Shown: positions 52,713 to 61,557, counted from the stretch's first letter. The stretch is DNA of 64,000 bases from JBFMDN01 sp040753915 (GCA_040753915.1 JBFMDN010000006.1:62001-126000), one strand, 5' to 3'. Numbers and translations are program-made. Notes: a model not told the origin generated them from the sequence alone.

Positions 52713-55031
52713 TCAATCGACGTAGATCGTGGCCGTGGCCGCTCGTCGCTGCGGCGTAACCGCATGAATGACGTGCTTCCCGCGGGTCGGGGTCCAGAAA
52801 AATTCGTACGGCGCTGGCGTCCGTGCCAGCTCAACTCCATCGATGAGCCATATCACATGGCACACCACCGGCTGAGGAACGGCCCTCAGCACGATGCGCG
52901 TGGGACCGTGCCGGTTGATCAGAAAATGGTCGGCACTGTGCGGGCTGACGATTTCGATGTTTCCCCTTTCCACCCCCGCCTCTAAAACAGATGGCTCCCT
53001 TGCGCCCCATTGGCCCAAGGATCTATCGTTGGGGCGTTCGAGGCGAAACCTCCCTGGTCCTAGTCTGGCTTCTCTGCGATGTATCCATCGGGCGTACGAG
53101 CCCCCCAGGTAGCGATACTCCGTTTCATGGGCAAGCGTGCATGTCTCCATCTTACCCGCATGGATTACAAGCTCTGTGACGCCCCGCGGACACGCGGGTC
53201 CTGCCAACTTGCCTGACTCGGGACATATCCGTGCTTCGCTCACCCCTCTCGGCCTGGAAAATGCGGCAGGGGGATTTCCACCGTACAACATAGACACAAT
53301 ATCTTTCAAAATGGGTCCGCATAGTGTGGCACCAGGCAAGCTACTTCCGGGCCTGCCCGAGAAATTACCGGCCCAGATGCCAATCACGTGTCGGCTCGTA
53401 TACGCGATGGCCCAGGCGTCTCTGAAATTGTTGCTCGTTCCAGTCTTTACCGCGACCGGAAATCCAAAATCAAAATAGTATGGATTCCCGAAGGTTAATA
53501 TCCGAGCCGTCGGGTCGGACAGAATGTGTGTAATGATGTACGCTGTCTCCCGTGAGAATACCTCGCCGGCGTTTGAAGCCCGGCCCGCAGTGGTTGTCAA
53601 ACGTTTGAACCTACCCCGGTCCGCGAGAGCCCCGTACGCCTGCACCAGATCGTACAGGCTCGTCTCTATGTTCCCGATGGCCATACCCAGCCCAAAGTGA
53701 TTCTCCGAGAGAGATTCGTCACCCACCACGCTCAAGCTCGTAAGGAGCCGATAAAATTGGCCCGTTCCGAGAGCTCGAGCCATCTTGACAGCGGAAAGGT
53801 TTAGGGAATTTCCTAGAGCAGATCGGATCGTCACCGGCCCGTACGAACGCCGGTCCGCGTTGTACGGAAGGTAATCACCGTGAGGCGTTGGGTAGCTCCT
53901 CTCCGTGTCCGGGATCTGCGAAAACGGATGATAGCCGTTCTCTATGGCCAGGGCATACAGAAACGGCTTGAGCGTCGAACCTGCGCTCCGTCGAGCCAGA
54001 ACCGCGTTGTTATATCCCCCATCGCTCGGTCCGTATGAGAACGATCCCACCGTAGCCAGGACCTCAGCATCCGGCACCGAGGCGATTATCGCCCCTGCTT
54101 GCTCGATCCCCACAGCTCTAAGCCTCGTTCGGTGAGATCGAAGCACGTTCTCCAGAGCCTTCTGCACCTGCATGTCTACTGTAGTCCGAATCGTGCCGCG
54201 ATCCGCGGCCGGATCTGATAGCACCAGGTCAACTAGGTGGGGAGCCTCCAACGGAAAACGGAATTTACTGAACTTCAGGCCGGAATTGACACCACGCTCC
54301 AGTTGCTCTGAGCTGATGAATCCGAGGGAGGCCATCTGCCTGAGGATCCGATCTCGTTCCGTGCGCAGGATTCTTCGGCCTGATTCTTTTCTTGGAGAGT
54401 ATCTCGTTGGAGAACGTGGCAGAGCAGCCAACACTGCCGCCTCAGGCAAAGTTATCTTGCGTACATCCTTGCCAAAGTACAGTCTGGACGCCAACCCTGC
54501 CCCGCGGATTCCGCTTCCCATGGGAGAGAGGTTCAGGTGAAGCTCCAGGATCTCTTCCTTGCTGATCTGCGCTTCCATCTTGATCGCCGCGGCCAGCTCG
54601 ATAATCTTGGACGTGTACGTCCTCGGCCGCGGATCTATAAGCCGAACTACCTGCTGGGTTATGGTGGACGCTCCCGAGACGATTCGCCAGCGCGCCACAT
54701 TGGATATCAGAGCGCGCAGGATCGCGATGGGATCAAAGCCCGGATGATAGAAAAATCGTTTGTCTTCTGCCGCAACCACCGCGTCCTTGAGAAAAGGAGG
54801 AAATGTCGATATGTCGCTCCAGAGCGTATAGCGCTCCCTCGAATCCGGGAAAATGCGCAGAATTTCTCCCTCTCTGTCCGTTACCACGGAGCTCGATCGC
54901 TCTCTTTGCTCTTGAATAGCCCTTCTATAATCAGGCAAAGAGTGCCACGCTATTCCACCTGCCACAAAAGCCCCAATGCACAGGCACAAGGCAGCGATTC
55001 TCACCTTCGGATTCCTAACAGCAGATCTCAT
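52713..55031 (-). CDS. pbpC: Penicillin-binding protein 1C
   Basis: Bifunctional class A PBP of about 772 residues. One membrane anchor (RIAALCLCIGAFVAGGIAWH) is followed by the GT51 glycosyltransferase with EDKRFFYHPGFDP, GASTITQQVVRL and KIIELAAAIKMEAQISKEEILELHLN. The transpeptidase has SAGSTLKP (Ser-x-x-Lys), SLN (SxN) and VKTGTS (KTG). The C-terminal domain (SPHSADHFLINRHGPTRIVLRA ... HVIHAVTPQ) is the BiPBP_C module specific to PBP1C. The start at 55031 is chosen because it begins the short cytosolic segment before the anchor; upstream in-frame codons reach 55115. The alpha-2-macroglobulin gene usually paired with pbpC is absent. Confidence 0.93.
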   Translation of the reverse strand: MRSAVRNPKVRIAALCLCIGAFVAGGIAWHSLPDYRRAIQEQRERSSSVVTDREGEILRIFPDSRERYTLWSDISTFPPFLKDAVVAAEDKRFFYHPGFDPIAILRALISNVARWRIVSGASTITQQVVRLIDPRPRTYTSKIIELAAAIKMEAQISKEEILELHLNLSPMGSGIRGAGLASRLYFGKDVRKITLPEAAVLAALPRSPTRYSPRKESGRRILRTERDRILRQMASLGFISSEQLERGVNSGLKFSKFRFPLEAPHLVDLVLSDPAADRGTIRTTVDMQVQKALENVLRSHRTRLRAVGIEQAGAIIASVPDAEVLATVGSFSYGPSDGGYNNAVLARRSAGSTLKPFLYALAIENGYHPFSQIPDTERSYPTPHGDYLPYNADRRSYGPVTIRSALGNSLNLSAVKMARALGTGQFYRLLTSLSVVGDESLSENHFGLGMAIGNIETSLYDLVQAYGALADRGRFKRLTTTAGRASNAGEVFSRETAYIITHILSDPTARILTFGNPYYFDFGFPVAVKTGTSNNFRDAWAIAYTSRHVIGIWAGNFSGRPGSSLPGATLCGPILKDIVSMLYGGNPPAAFSRPRGVSEARICPESGKLAGPACPRGVTELVIHAGKMETCTLAHETEYRYLGGSYARWIHRREARLGPGRFRLERPNDRSLGQWGAREPSVLEAGVERGNIEIVSPHSADHFLINRHGPTRIVLRAVPQPVVCHVIWLIDGVELARTPAPYEFFWTPTRGKHVIHAVTPQRRAATATIYVD

Positions 55032-55088
55032 GACGCTCACGACAACCGACTCCGATACGTCTCCCCGCGACAGCCGAATCACATGAGT

Positions 55089-55133
55089 AATCCCGCGTCC
55101 CACGGGACTACTCAAGGTGCGCTCCTTCAGAGC
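55089..55133. repeat. 45-bp dispersed repeat F, copy 2
   Basis: Includes GGGACTACTCAAGGTGCGCT and CCTTCAGAGC, matching 21347-21391 with few differences over 45 bases and no gaps. It lies upstream of pbpC on the opposite strand. Confidence 0.6.
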
Positions 55134-55154
55134 GCAAGCCTCCTCACGAGCAAT

Positions 55155-55408
55155 GTAGGGGCACCCCTAAGAAAGTGTCTCAAAAGCCGGCAGTCCGTGA
55201 TAATCGTGGCACGCCCCCTCACCCTGACCCTCTCCCCCGCTTCGGAGAGAAGGGATTCTTCCGGCTCCCTCTCCCTCTGGGAGAGGGTTGGGGTGAGGGT
55301 GCCTTTCCACGCATCGACGCTCAATCGTGCTACGATTTTTGGTGTGTCCCGAGTTTTGAGACACTCTCCCCAGTGGGTGCCCAGGGCGGACACAACGCCC
55401 GCCCCTAC
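55155..55408. repeat. Family C repeat split by a family B element
   Basis: The left piece GTAGGGGCACCCCT (55155-55168) and the right piece from GTGGGTGCCCAGGGCGG (55373) to GCCCCTAC (55408) together make one family C repeat like 52348-52398. They are separated by about 204 bases that carry family B ends. Confidence 0.75.
55171..55368. mobile_element. Family B miniature element, about 200 bp, nested insertion
   Basis: Ends GAAAGTGTCTCAAAA (55171-55185) and TTTTGAGACACTCTC (55354-55368) pair at 14 of 15 positions. CCCC lies next to both ends, a possible short target duplication, although the C-rich target makes this ambiguous. The core holds CCTCTCCCTCTGGGAGAGG-type palindromic sequence. Confidence 0.68.
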
Positions 55409-55530
55409 ATCCGCTGCACCGGTACTTATACCGCAGAGGTCAACGCTCCACCCCATAGTATGGCAGGTTTCAAACCTGCCCTGTATTGAGACAGGCTCTA
55501 AATCTGCTCTTCCCAGGAGGAAGCTGTTTA

Positions 55531-55567
55531 CCGAATACGTAGCCATCCTTATGAAATCTTGTAATCA
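55531..55567. repeat. Family D/G repeat end behind the pepF stop codon
   Basis: The minus-strand reading, from 6 bases after the pepF stop, is TTACAAGATTTCATAAGGAT followed by GGCTACGTATTCGG, the same motif as at 22771, 28163 and 36606. The rest of 55409-55530 carries a palindromic GGCAGGTTT/AAACCTGCC segment (about 55461-55480) and no gene. Confidence 0.6.
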
Positions 55568-55572
55568 GCCCC

Positions 55573-57288
55573 TCACGCGGCCCCGCAAACCTGGGATTTC
55601 TGGCCTATGGTTTGCTCTATCAGTTCTACGGCCGCTCCAAGCGTGGCCGAATCAAACGCGAATCTAGCGCCAGCAGCGCTGAACAAATCCGGCAGGGAGA
55701 CGGTTCCGCCGAGCGAGAGCGCCCGCCGATAAGCCCGGAGCGCTTTCTCACGGTCCTCCAGCGCGTTCTTCCAGACCTGAACCGCCCCTAGCTGAGCGAG
55801 CCCATATTCCACGTAGTAGAGCGGCACCACGTGGATGTGCAATTTCCTATGCCATCCTGTTGCTAATGAGTCTTCGAGTCCGGACCAGTCGATCCACGGG
55901 GTGAATCGCCGCGTCAATGCGGTCCATACCTCGTCACAGCGGTTGGGGTCTTCCGCGTCCATGACATGCTCGTAGACCCAGTGCTGAAACGCGTCCACCA
56001 CCGCCATGTAGGGCCAAAAGAGGATCGCTCCTTCCAAATGCTCCACCAGCGCCCGGTCGGCATCCTCTTGTGTATAGAAACCTCCCTCATCACGACCAAG
56101 ATATGGAGACGCGAGCAATTCCATTCCCATGGAGGCTACTTCAGAGAATTCCATCCCCACCTGTCGTTGCTGGATATAGGGGAGAGCATTCCGTTCGAAC
56201 GCGTGAAACGAGTGGCCGGATTCATGTAAAAGAGTTTGCACATCACTGTGCATACCCACTGCATTCATGAAGATGAACGGTCGTTTCGTGGCCGGGAATT
56301 CCGTGCAGTACCCTCCCGGTGCTTTGTGCTTGCGGTTGTCCAAGTCCAGGTATCCTTCCTGGACCATGATGTCGAAGTATCCGCCAAGAGTCGAGTCCAG
56401 CCGATGGATCATCCGTGAGACACCCGCCTTGAGCTCGCCCACCTCGGTGAAGGGCTTCAGGGGCTCCCGTCCCAAAGGGTCCACATCCATGTCCCACGGT
56501 CTCAAACGAGAGAGTCCGAGCACGTGCCTGCGTTTCTCGGCAATACGCATCGCTGCCGGGACTACAGCGGCCTCGATGGCCTCATGAAATCGAGCACAAT
56601 CCTCAGGGGTGTAATCAAACCTGTGTAATTGCTTCCACCTGAAGGAACGATAATCTCTGAATCCCGCGTTCGAGGATTGTTCACGCCTCAGCCCGAGGAA
56701 ATCCCGCCAGAGCTTGTTTATTGCGTCCCTGTCCTCGAGCTGTCGTTCCGAGGCGGCCCGCCACGCGTCTTCTCGGACCTGCCGATCCGTGCTCTGATAG
56801 TGGGGCCTCAACTGGACAACCGTCACTTCCTGTCCGTCCCACATCACGGTTTGAGCGCCCATAACCTTGTCATATTCGTTAGTGAGCTTGTGCTCTTCCA
56901 CGAAAAGAGGGATGTTCTCTTGCCGAAAGATCTCCGCGTCCGTCCGCATGCCGAGTAGCGGAATCTCCAAGCCTTTCGCGACAAGCCCCGTGTCGAGCAG
57001 CTTAGTCTTGAGCCTTTGCTCTGCTTCCTCGGCCGGGGGATACGTGGTCTCGAGGAAATTGTGGTACCGCTTCTCAGCCTCCGCGTCAGCCGTGTTCACC
57101 GTGATTGCCACATGGAGCCGTGAAAACGTCTCCTCGATCAGCTCGCTCAAGCGGGTCCAATTGGTGAGGAATTCCGAGAGCGTGTCGTCATAGAGCGGGT
57201 AATTGAGCAAATCGTGGTAGTAAGCCTCGAATTGAGACCAAGTCCAATCTTTGACGATGCCTGCATCCGAAGGGAGAGAGTCGAACAT
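55573..57288 (-). CDS. pepF: Oligoendopeptidase F-like M3 metallopeptidase
   Basis: Cytosolic zinc peptidase of about 571 residues in the M3B (PepF) family. The zinc motif is HESGH in TLLHESGHSFHAFERNALPY, with the third ligand region GMEFSEVASMGMELLASP about 25 residues later. The family ALDGLL-type N-terminal helical domain precedes it (EAYYHDLLNYPLYDDTLSEFLTNW). The start at 57288 is chosen for the AGGAGG 5 bases upstream; the frame itself extends to 57315. It acts on short peptides in amino-acid recycling. The 128 bases between it and cobO hold no gene. Confidence 0.93.
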   Translation of the reverse strand: MFDSLPSDAGIVKDWTWSQFEAYYHDLLNYPLYDDTLSEFLTNWTRLSELIEETFSRLHVAITVNTADAEAEKRYHNFLETTYPPAEEAEQRLKTKLLDTGLVAKGLEIPLLGMRTDAEIFRQENIPLFVEEHKLTNEYDKVMGAQTVMWDGQEVTVVQLRPHYQSTDRQVREDAWRAASERQLEDRDAINKLWRDFLGLRREQSSNAGFRDYRSFRWKQLHRFDYTPEDCARFHEAIEAAVVPAAMRIAEKRRHVLGLSRLRPWDMDVDPLGREPLKPFTEVGELKAGVSRMIHRLDSTLGGYFDIMVQEGYLDLDNRKHKAPGGYCTEFPATKRPFIFMNAVGMHSDVQTLLHESGHSFHAFERNALPYIQQRQVGMEFSEVASMGMELLASPYLGRDEGGFYTQEDADRALVEHLEGAILFWPYMAVVDAFQHWVYEHVMDAEDPNRCDEVWTALTRRFTPWIDWSGLEDSLATGWHRKLHIHVVPLYYVEYGLAQLGAVQVWKNALEDREKALRAYRRALSLGGTVSLPDLFSAAGARFAFDSATLGAAVELIEQTIGQKSQVCGAA

Positions 57289-57444
57289 GCGCACCTCCTC
57301 ACGATACTCTACCATACAGCGAGCATAACCATTGTTCTGGGTAGTGCAATCTTGTTCTCCACTCGATAGTGTCCGGCCACACGCGAATTCACGGTGGCCA
57401 GGGATCTTCGTGCTTCATCAAAGCATGGGCGCTGCCGATTGTCA

Positions 57445-57966
57445 CTAGAACTCGACACCTCGTTGCGCCGCGACCCCTCGATTATAGGGATGTTTTTCTT
57501 CTCCCATCACTGTGACCAAGTCAGCAGCATTACAGAGAGATGTTGGTGCATCTCGGCCGGTGGTGACAATGTGCAATCCAGGCGGCCGATTCTTCAGAAA
57601 CTCGACAACATCGGCCTCTTTTATATTCATGAAGTTGAGCACGTAGGTGATTTCGTCCAGAATAACCATCTGGAATCTGCCTGAGATCATCTGTTGCTTC
57701 GCAAATTCCCATCCTTGCTTCGCAACTTCCTCATCTTTGGCCAAGTCATCGGACTCCCAAAGAAATCCCCGACCGAACACGTGAATCTCCAACAAATCGG
57801 AGAATCGTGCAGCCGCATCGAGCTCTCCGCATTTTCGGGAGCCCTTGACGAATTGGATAAAACAAACGCGCATGCCGTGACCGAGGGCTCTAAAAGCCTG
57901 TCCCAACGCAGCGGTCGTTTTTCCCTTCCCATTTCCCGTAAAAACCATGAGCAAGCCTTTTCGCAT
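57445..57966 (-). CDS. cobO: Cob(I)yrinic acid a,c-diamide adenosyltransferase (CobO/BtuR type)
   Basis: Corrinoid adenosyltransferase of 173 residues that transfers the 5'-deoxyadenosyl group of ATP to cob(I)alamin or its precursor. The modified P-loop GNGKGKTT is at 11-18. ALGHGMRVCFIQFVKG, VILDEITYVLNF and VVTTGRDAP-like (IVTTGRDAP) segments are diagnostic of the family. A GAGGAG site precedes the ATG. No other cobalamin gene is adjacent. The window's B12-type radical SAM protein is a possible consumer, although it would not need the adenosyl form. Confidence 0.94.
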   Translation of the reverse strand: MRKGLLMVFTGNGKGKTTAALGQAFRALGHGMRVCFIQFVKGSRKCGELDAAARFSDLLEIHVFGRGFLWESDDLAKDEEVAKQGWEFAKQQMISGRFQMVILDEITYVLNFMNIKEADVVEFLKNRPPGLHIVTTGRDAPTSLCNAADLVTVMGEEKHPYNRGVAAQRGVEF

Positions 57967-58007
57967 TGGCCGATCTCCTCACTCGATGAGTGCCCTGGCG
58001 ACGCGTG

Positions 58008-58283
58008 TTAACTCATGCGAACGGTGTCCGTTAGCACGTCACGTTTGCACTTGCGGCAGTCAGGGCTCGTACCCACCACGATTCCGAGCAAACGTTTTTC
58101 TTGCGAACCCCGGGAATCAGTGAAAAGCATCGATCCGAGAGGCCAGGAAGGCTGGGGATCGCGGCACCCGATGAGGTCACCGCGAGAAAATCACATTCAC
58201 CCGGTCTCCGGCTCAAAGACGAAGAGCGGTACGGACGTGGCTTCAACAAGCCGAGCCACAAAAGAACAAAAACCCTTCTGCAT
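58008..58283 (-). pseudogene. Open frame of 91 codons with two in-frame UGA codons upstream of cobO
   Basis: A reading frame from the ATG at 58283 to the TAA at 58008 is open except for two UGA codons at 29 and 31 (GGG TGA ATG TGA TTT). The product contains CxxC-type pairs (SPDCRKCKRD near the end) and segments such as RLVEATSVPLFVFEPETG and RLLGIVVGTSPDC, which look protein-like. Just after the second UGA the RNA can form a stem (TCGCGG/CCGCGA, 58159-58185). It could be a decayed gene or, less likely, a selenoprotein. A longer open frame exists on the other strand, so chance openness is a real possibility. The remaining 58284-58593 region shows no gene. Confidence 0.25.
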
Positions 58284-58593
58284 AGGTGCGAAAGGGCACT
58301 TACCAGCTCCCTCAAACCCGCCCTCGCAGGATTACCTGGGATTCATGAAACAGCCGGGTGTTCTGGCTTCCGCTTCATCCTACTCTCCCCGCCTTCCCAG
58401 AGTGTTCTCCAGTGGCTCATCATGGGGATTTCGTCCGCGGTTACAGCTGCGGGGCAGCGCCGGCCCTTCACCGGCTTCCTCGTTGCTGTTTCTGTCTCAA
58501 AATAACTAAATCGACAGTAATGGTACCGAATAATAGGGACAAGAGTCAAGGGCTTTCGCCCCACTCGGCCGCTACTTGCCTCTCATCACTAAC

Positions 58594-59229
58594 CTAAAGG
58601 GGGATCGAGATCCCGCCATTCTTGCGGATCCGCCAGAAGTGCCAGGCGGTCAGGATGGTGAGCGCGGCTGGCAAAACGATCACGTGCCAGGCATAGAGTC
58701 GGACAAGGACCTCGTCACCCACCTGTTCCGGACCGAACAGCAGTGATGCCACCTGAGCTCCCACTACAGGTACATTGGCCGCGAGATTACGCGCTATGGT
58801 CCAGGCCCAGAGAGACCTGTCGTCCCAAATCAGGAGATAACCCGTGAAATCTACCATGAACGTGGCCACCAACAATGCTGCCCCAATCACCCAGTTGAGC
58901 CTTCTCGGCGCAGCATATGAGCCTGTAACGAAGACCCGTACCATGTGAAGGACCGCGAGGACAACCATGATCTGTCCGCACCAATAATGGAGATTCCGGA
59001 CGAAAAAACCGTAAGGCGCCACATGGGTAATTCTCTGGACCGAGTGGTACGCTCCGGCGGGAGTTGGAACGTACTGGAGCATGAGAAGACCCCCTGTGAC
59101 TATCTCGATCACGAACATCCAGAACGTAAGTCCCCCCAGACACCAGGTAAACCTGACTGTTGCGGAAGGTGCGGGGATGGTTCGAGGATGAAGATGGAGA
59201 AGAAAATCGGAAAATGATGCTGACGACAT
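58594..59229 (-). CDS. Cytochrome b6-like protein (N-terminal cytochrome b domain)
   Basis: About 211 residues with four membrane helices, equal to cytochrome b6 or the N-terminal half of cytochrome b. Heme ligands: His-x13-His in helix B (HYWCGQIMVVLAVLH) and His-x14-His in helix D (WHVIVLPAALTILTAWH). The b6-type H-x14-H spacing in helix D is seen. VEIVTGGLLM- and ARNLAAN-like quinone-site segments are present. There is no subunit IV domain. The start at 59229 lies 47 bases after the Rieske stop. With the Rieske protein it forms a minimal quinol-oxidising unit at the end of this sulfur-respiration locus. Confidence 0.88.
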   Translation of the reverse strand: MSSASFSDFLLHLHPRTIPAPSATVRFTWCLGGLTFWMFVIEIVTGGLLMLQYVPTPAGAYHSVQRITHVAPYGFFVRNLHYWCGQIMVVLAVLHMVRVFVTGSYAAPRRLNWVIGAALLVATFMVDFTGYLLIWDDRSLWAWTIARNLAANVPVVGAQVASLLFGPEQVGDEVLVRLYAWHVIVLPAALTILTAWHFWRIRKNGGISIPL

Positions 59230-59275
59230 GTGAGCGCCTGGAACCTGTCGAAATCCGTCACTACCGGGGGAAGGT

Positions 59276-59704
59276 CTACCGGCGGGGAGCATCCACCAGA
59301 CGCGCATTCTCTCCGGGCTTCCTCAAAATGGAGAGGCGCCGTAGAGGTTGCGATGCAGGCCCTCGTGTTACGTCCCCCTCTATGGAAAAGCTACTGCCGT
59401 GACAAGGGCAGTCGAATTGCCCTGGGCTGGCATTCCATTTGTACCGGCATCCAAGGTGTGTACATCGATCATCCAGCGCGAGGACCTCAGAATCGCCGCC
59501 CCTCTTGGCGAGCCAGACCCCGGCGTCCGGAACATGAACGGGATCGTCTCCCCGCAGCCGCACCAATGTTTCCTCCGGAATCTCTCGTTTCCGACCGACC
59601 TCCGAACTGAACAGGGCGAATCTCGCCGCGCCCCAGGACATCATGGCGACTATGGATGCGCCCACCGCCAACAATATCAATCTCAGGAATGACCGCGTAC
59701 TCAA
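59276..59704 (-). CDS. Rieske 2Fe-2S protein
   Basis: 142 residues: an N-terminal membrane anchor (FLRLILLAVGASIVAMMSWGAA) followed by the Rieske fold. Cluster ligands are Cys81 and His83 (CTHLGC) and Cys99 and His102 (CPCHGSSF), with Cys86 and Cys101 forming the expected disulfide. This is the high-potential bc/b6f type of motif. It is the partner of the adjacent cytochrome b6-like protein and would pass electrons from quinol to a periplasmic carrier that is not encoded in the window. Confidence 0.94.
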   Translation of the reverse strand: MSTRSFLRLILLAVGASIVAMMSWGAARFALFSSEVGRKREIPEETLVRLRGDDPVHVPDAGVWLAKRGGDSEVLALDDRCTHLGCRYKWNASPGQFDCPCHGSSFSIEGDVTRGPASQPLRRLSILRKPGENARLVDAPRR

Positions 59705-59843
59705 CTTCGTCCTTGGCTGACTGCGATTTTAGGAAATGACTCGCGTGTGGGCCGGCCACCGTTGCCGGATCTTTCGAGCGAAATAGGATCGGCGGCAACC
59801 CCCTCAGAGAAGCTCGCCGCCGACCTTCACAATCTTTCGTTGC

Positions 59844-60107
59844 CTAGCACCCCTCGTCCGGTGGCTTAATCGGCTTCTTAGCCGGTGTGGCTGCAGCCCC
59901 GGCTTCCTTGAGAGCCTTTTCGGCATCTGCCTTCGATGCGAAGGGGCCCTTGACTACGGATTTCGCGTCGGCCGGTTTCTTGTCAACTACAGCAAGCGCT
60001 CCGGCAGCGTCTTTGACCACGAAGAATTCCGCTGCAATGGCGATGGTCGCGAATCCAAACGCCATCAGCGCAATTGCGGTCACCGAAATCCTTAGGACCT
60101 TGCTCAT
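59844..60107 (-). CDS. Small periplasmic protein of unknown function
   Basis: 87 residues. Signal peptide MSKVLRISVTAIALMAFGFATIAIA-AE, then a short domain FFVVKDAAGALAVVDKKPADAKSVVKGPFASKADAEKALKEAG, a pattern (value, then ADAEKA helix) known from small periplasmic proteins of Desulfobacterota, and a Pro/Lys tail ending in Cys. A very strong AGGAGGTGGGAG ribosome site precedes the ATG, so it is probably made in quantity. The 25-bp palindrome at 60127 lies just upstream. It sits within the sulfur-respiration locus, but separated by 273 bases from the transporter gene; that gap holds nothing else. Confidence 0.75.
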   Translation of the reverse strand: MSKVLRISVTAIALMAFGFATIAIAAEFFVVKDAAGALAVVDKKPADAKSVVKGPFASKADAEKALKEAGAAATPAKKPIKPPDEGC

Positions 60108-60126
60108 TCTCCCACCTCCTTTGTAC

Positions 60127-60151
60127 TGCCATGCATTTAATATGCGTGGCA
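60127..60151 (-). promoter_or_regulatory. Conserved 25-bp palindrome upstream of periplasmic protein gene, copy 2
   Basis: On the minus strand: TGCCACGCAT, ATTAA, ATGCATGGCA, 20 bases before the start codon at 60107. It matches the palindrome at 35491-35515 in sequence and orientation to the gene. A TATAAC (-10-like, 60155-60160) lies directly upstream, which would place the hairpin at the very 5' end of the mRNA. Confidence 0.55.
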
Positions 60152-60380
60152 TTCGTTATAGTTGAAAGCCATTCAGCCTTCGATCTACGCGTCGCGATAG
60201 CAGCGGCCGAAGCTTCCGACCCGCGGCTGTCTGAACCATGACCATCACGATAGGGGAGCGCAGAAAGTTTTTCACACAGTTGTTCGTGGCTCAATTCATG
60301 AGTTGCGCCCAGACCTATTATGCATGCGCTCCACTATCGCACTTCTTTCCAAGATACCATGGGCATCCGCCCTTATCGAG

Positions 60381-60980
60381 TCATTTGTCGTACGGCGCCC
60401 ACCTCTCCGCCAAACCTGCTAGCCAGAATGCCCCAAGCGCCATTACTACCACAAGCGCGGCCATGACCGGCATGGGAATACCGAACACGTGCCAGAGGGT
60501 CACCCTGCCAAGGTCAAAGCTCTTGTAGAACCATCCCCAGGCCGGAAAGCCCGCGGCGAAAATCCATATACCTGTTATCATCCCCACCAGGAATACTACG
60601 GCGTCCAGTCTTCCAGATACGACCCCGACAGCCGAGGTCCCCGGACAGTATCCTCCAACCGCGAACCCTATTCCGAACAGAATCCCACCGACCAACTGGG
60701 GCAAGAGGTACGTCTTGAGCAGCGCGTACTGCAAAAAGAGGGTGTAATCGAACAGCCCCACGAAACTGAGCACTATCAGGCCGACCATGGCCGTGCATAG
60801 GGCCGAAAACATGACTCGCAGCACGCGCATGTCTCGGAAGTAAAAGATGCTGGTGAGATTGCGCGCATCTCCGAACCCTGCGCGCTCCAAGACAAATCCG
60901 AAAAAGAACCCGATCGCCATGGAAAGCATCAGGTTCGTCCAATAGCCGAAGGCTCCCATCATATACAGAGGTCCGGTCAT
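60381..60980 (-). CDS. YeeE/YedE family sulfur transport protein (half-size subunit 2)
   Basis: Membrane protein of about 200 residues with about five helices and the YeeE/YedE motif GGILFGIGFAVGGYCPGTSAVG (conserved Cys in GYCPGT). In the known thiosulfate transporter TsuA, a similar conserved cysteine carries the substrate. The start is the ATG at 60980, which overlaps the preceding gene's stop by 4 bases (ATGA) and has AGGAGG 8 bases upstream. Together with the next subunit it equals one full-length YeeE protein. Confidence 0.88.
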   Translation of the reverse strand: MTGPLYMMGAFGYWTNLMLSMAIGFFFGFVLERAGFGDARNLTSIFYFRDMRVLRVMFSALCTAMVGLIVLSFVGLFDYTLFLQYALLKTYLLPQLVGGILFGIGFAVGGYCPGTSAVGVVSGRLDAVVFLVGMITGIWIFAAGFPAWGWFYKSFDLGRVTLWHVFGIPMPVMAALVVVMALGAFWLAGLAERWAPYDK

Positions 60981-61504
60981 GACCATTGCCTCCTTACAAA
61001 GTAGGCTGTGACGAACGCGGCTCCGAACACGGCCATCATGAATACCCAGCTCCCCAGGGCCATTGTTGCTCCGCCACTGAGAGCCTGGCCGCTGGTGCAC
61101 CCCATGGCGAAGCGCGTGCCCACGCCGCCTATCACTCCTCCCACGAATGCGAGGCTGAGGCGAAACCCGACTCCTGCATTAGGTCCTCTGGCAACCATGG
61201 GAATAAAGCGTTTTGCGGTGATAACAGCCACCAAGCCACCGAGAAAGACCCCGATCACCATAAATACGACCTGGTTTATGAAGGGATGCCTTCCTGCCTG
61301 CTTGTAAAATTCTTGGAAATATCCGTTCTGCTCCACCCACTCTGGTGACACCACATGTGCCGCAACGGCAGCGGTTCTTGCCACAGCGCCTGAAGCCCCC
61401 AGCCCGCTGCCGGTCAAGTAAAAGCAGAGCAGCAGCACCAGTCCCAGCGCCACGCCCGCGACGTAAGGATTCCAATATCCTTTGGCATACTGAGGTTCTT
61501 CCAT
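60977..61504 (-). CDS. YeeE/YedE family sulfur transport protein (half-size subunit 1)
   Basis: Membrane protein of about 175 residues with about four helices. The family motif is GVGTRFAMGCTSGQALSGGATMALGSWVFM, with the conserved Cys in GCTSG. The N-terminus (EEPQYAKGYWNPYVAGVALGLVLLLCFYLTGSGLGASG) is typical. A second in-frame ATG three codons earlier (61513) is possible; 61504 gives better ribosome-site spacing. It is coupled to the second subunit by a 4-base overlap. Predicted to import thiosulfate or another sulfur species. Confidence 0.88.
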   Translation of the reverse strand: MEEPQYAKGYWNPYVAGVALGLVLLLCFYLTGSGLGASGAVARTAAVAAHVVSPEWVEQNGYFQEFYKQAGRHPFINQVVFMVIGVFLGGLVAVITAKRFIPMVARGPNAGVGFRLSLAFVGGVIGGVGTRFAMGCTSGQALSGGATMALGSWVFMMAVFGAAFVTAYFVRRQWS

Positions 61505-61557
61505 TGCTCTCATCCTTTCGTTCTCTCTTCGATCCTTTCAGGTAACGCAAACGGTCG

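Noticed and set aside
58015..58509. 164-codon plus-strand open frame between cobO and the cytochrome gene
   Set aside because: Low-complexity Ser/Pro/Arg product, no ribosome site and no family resemblance.
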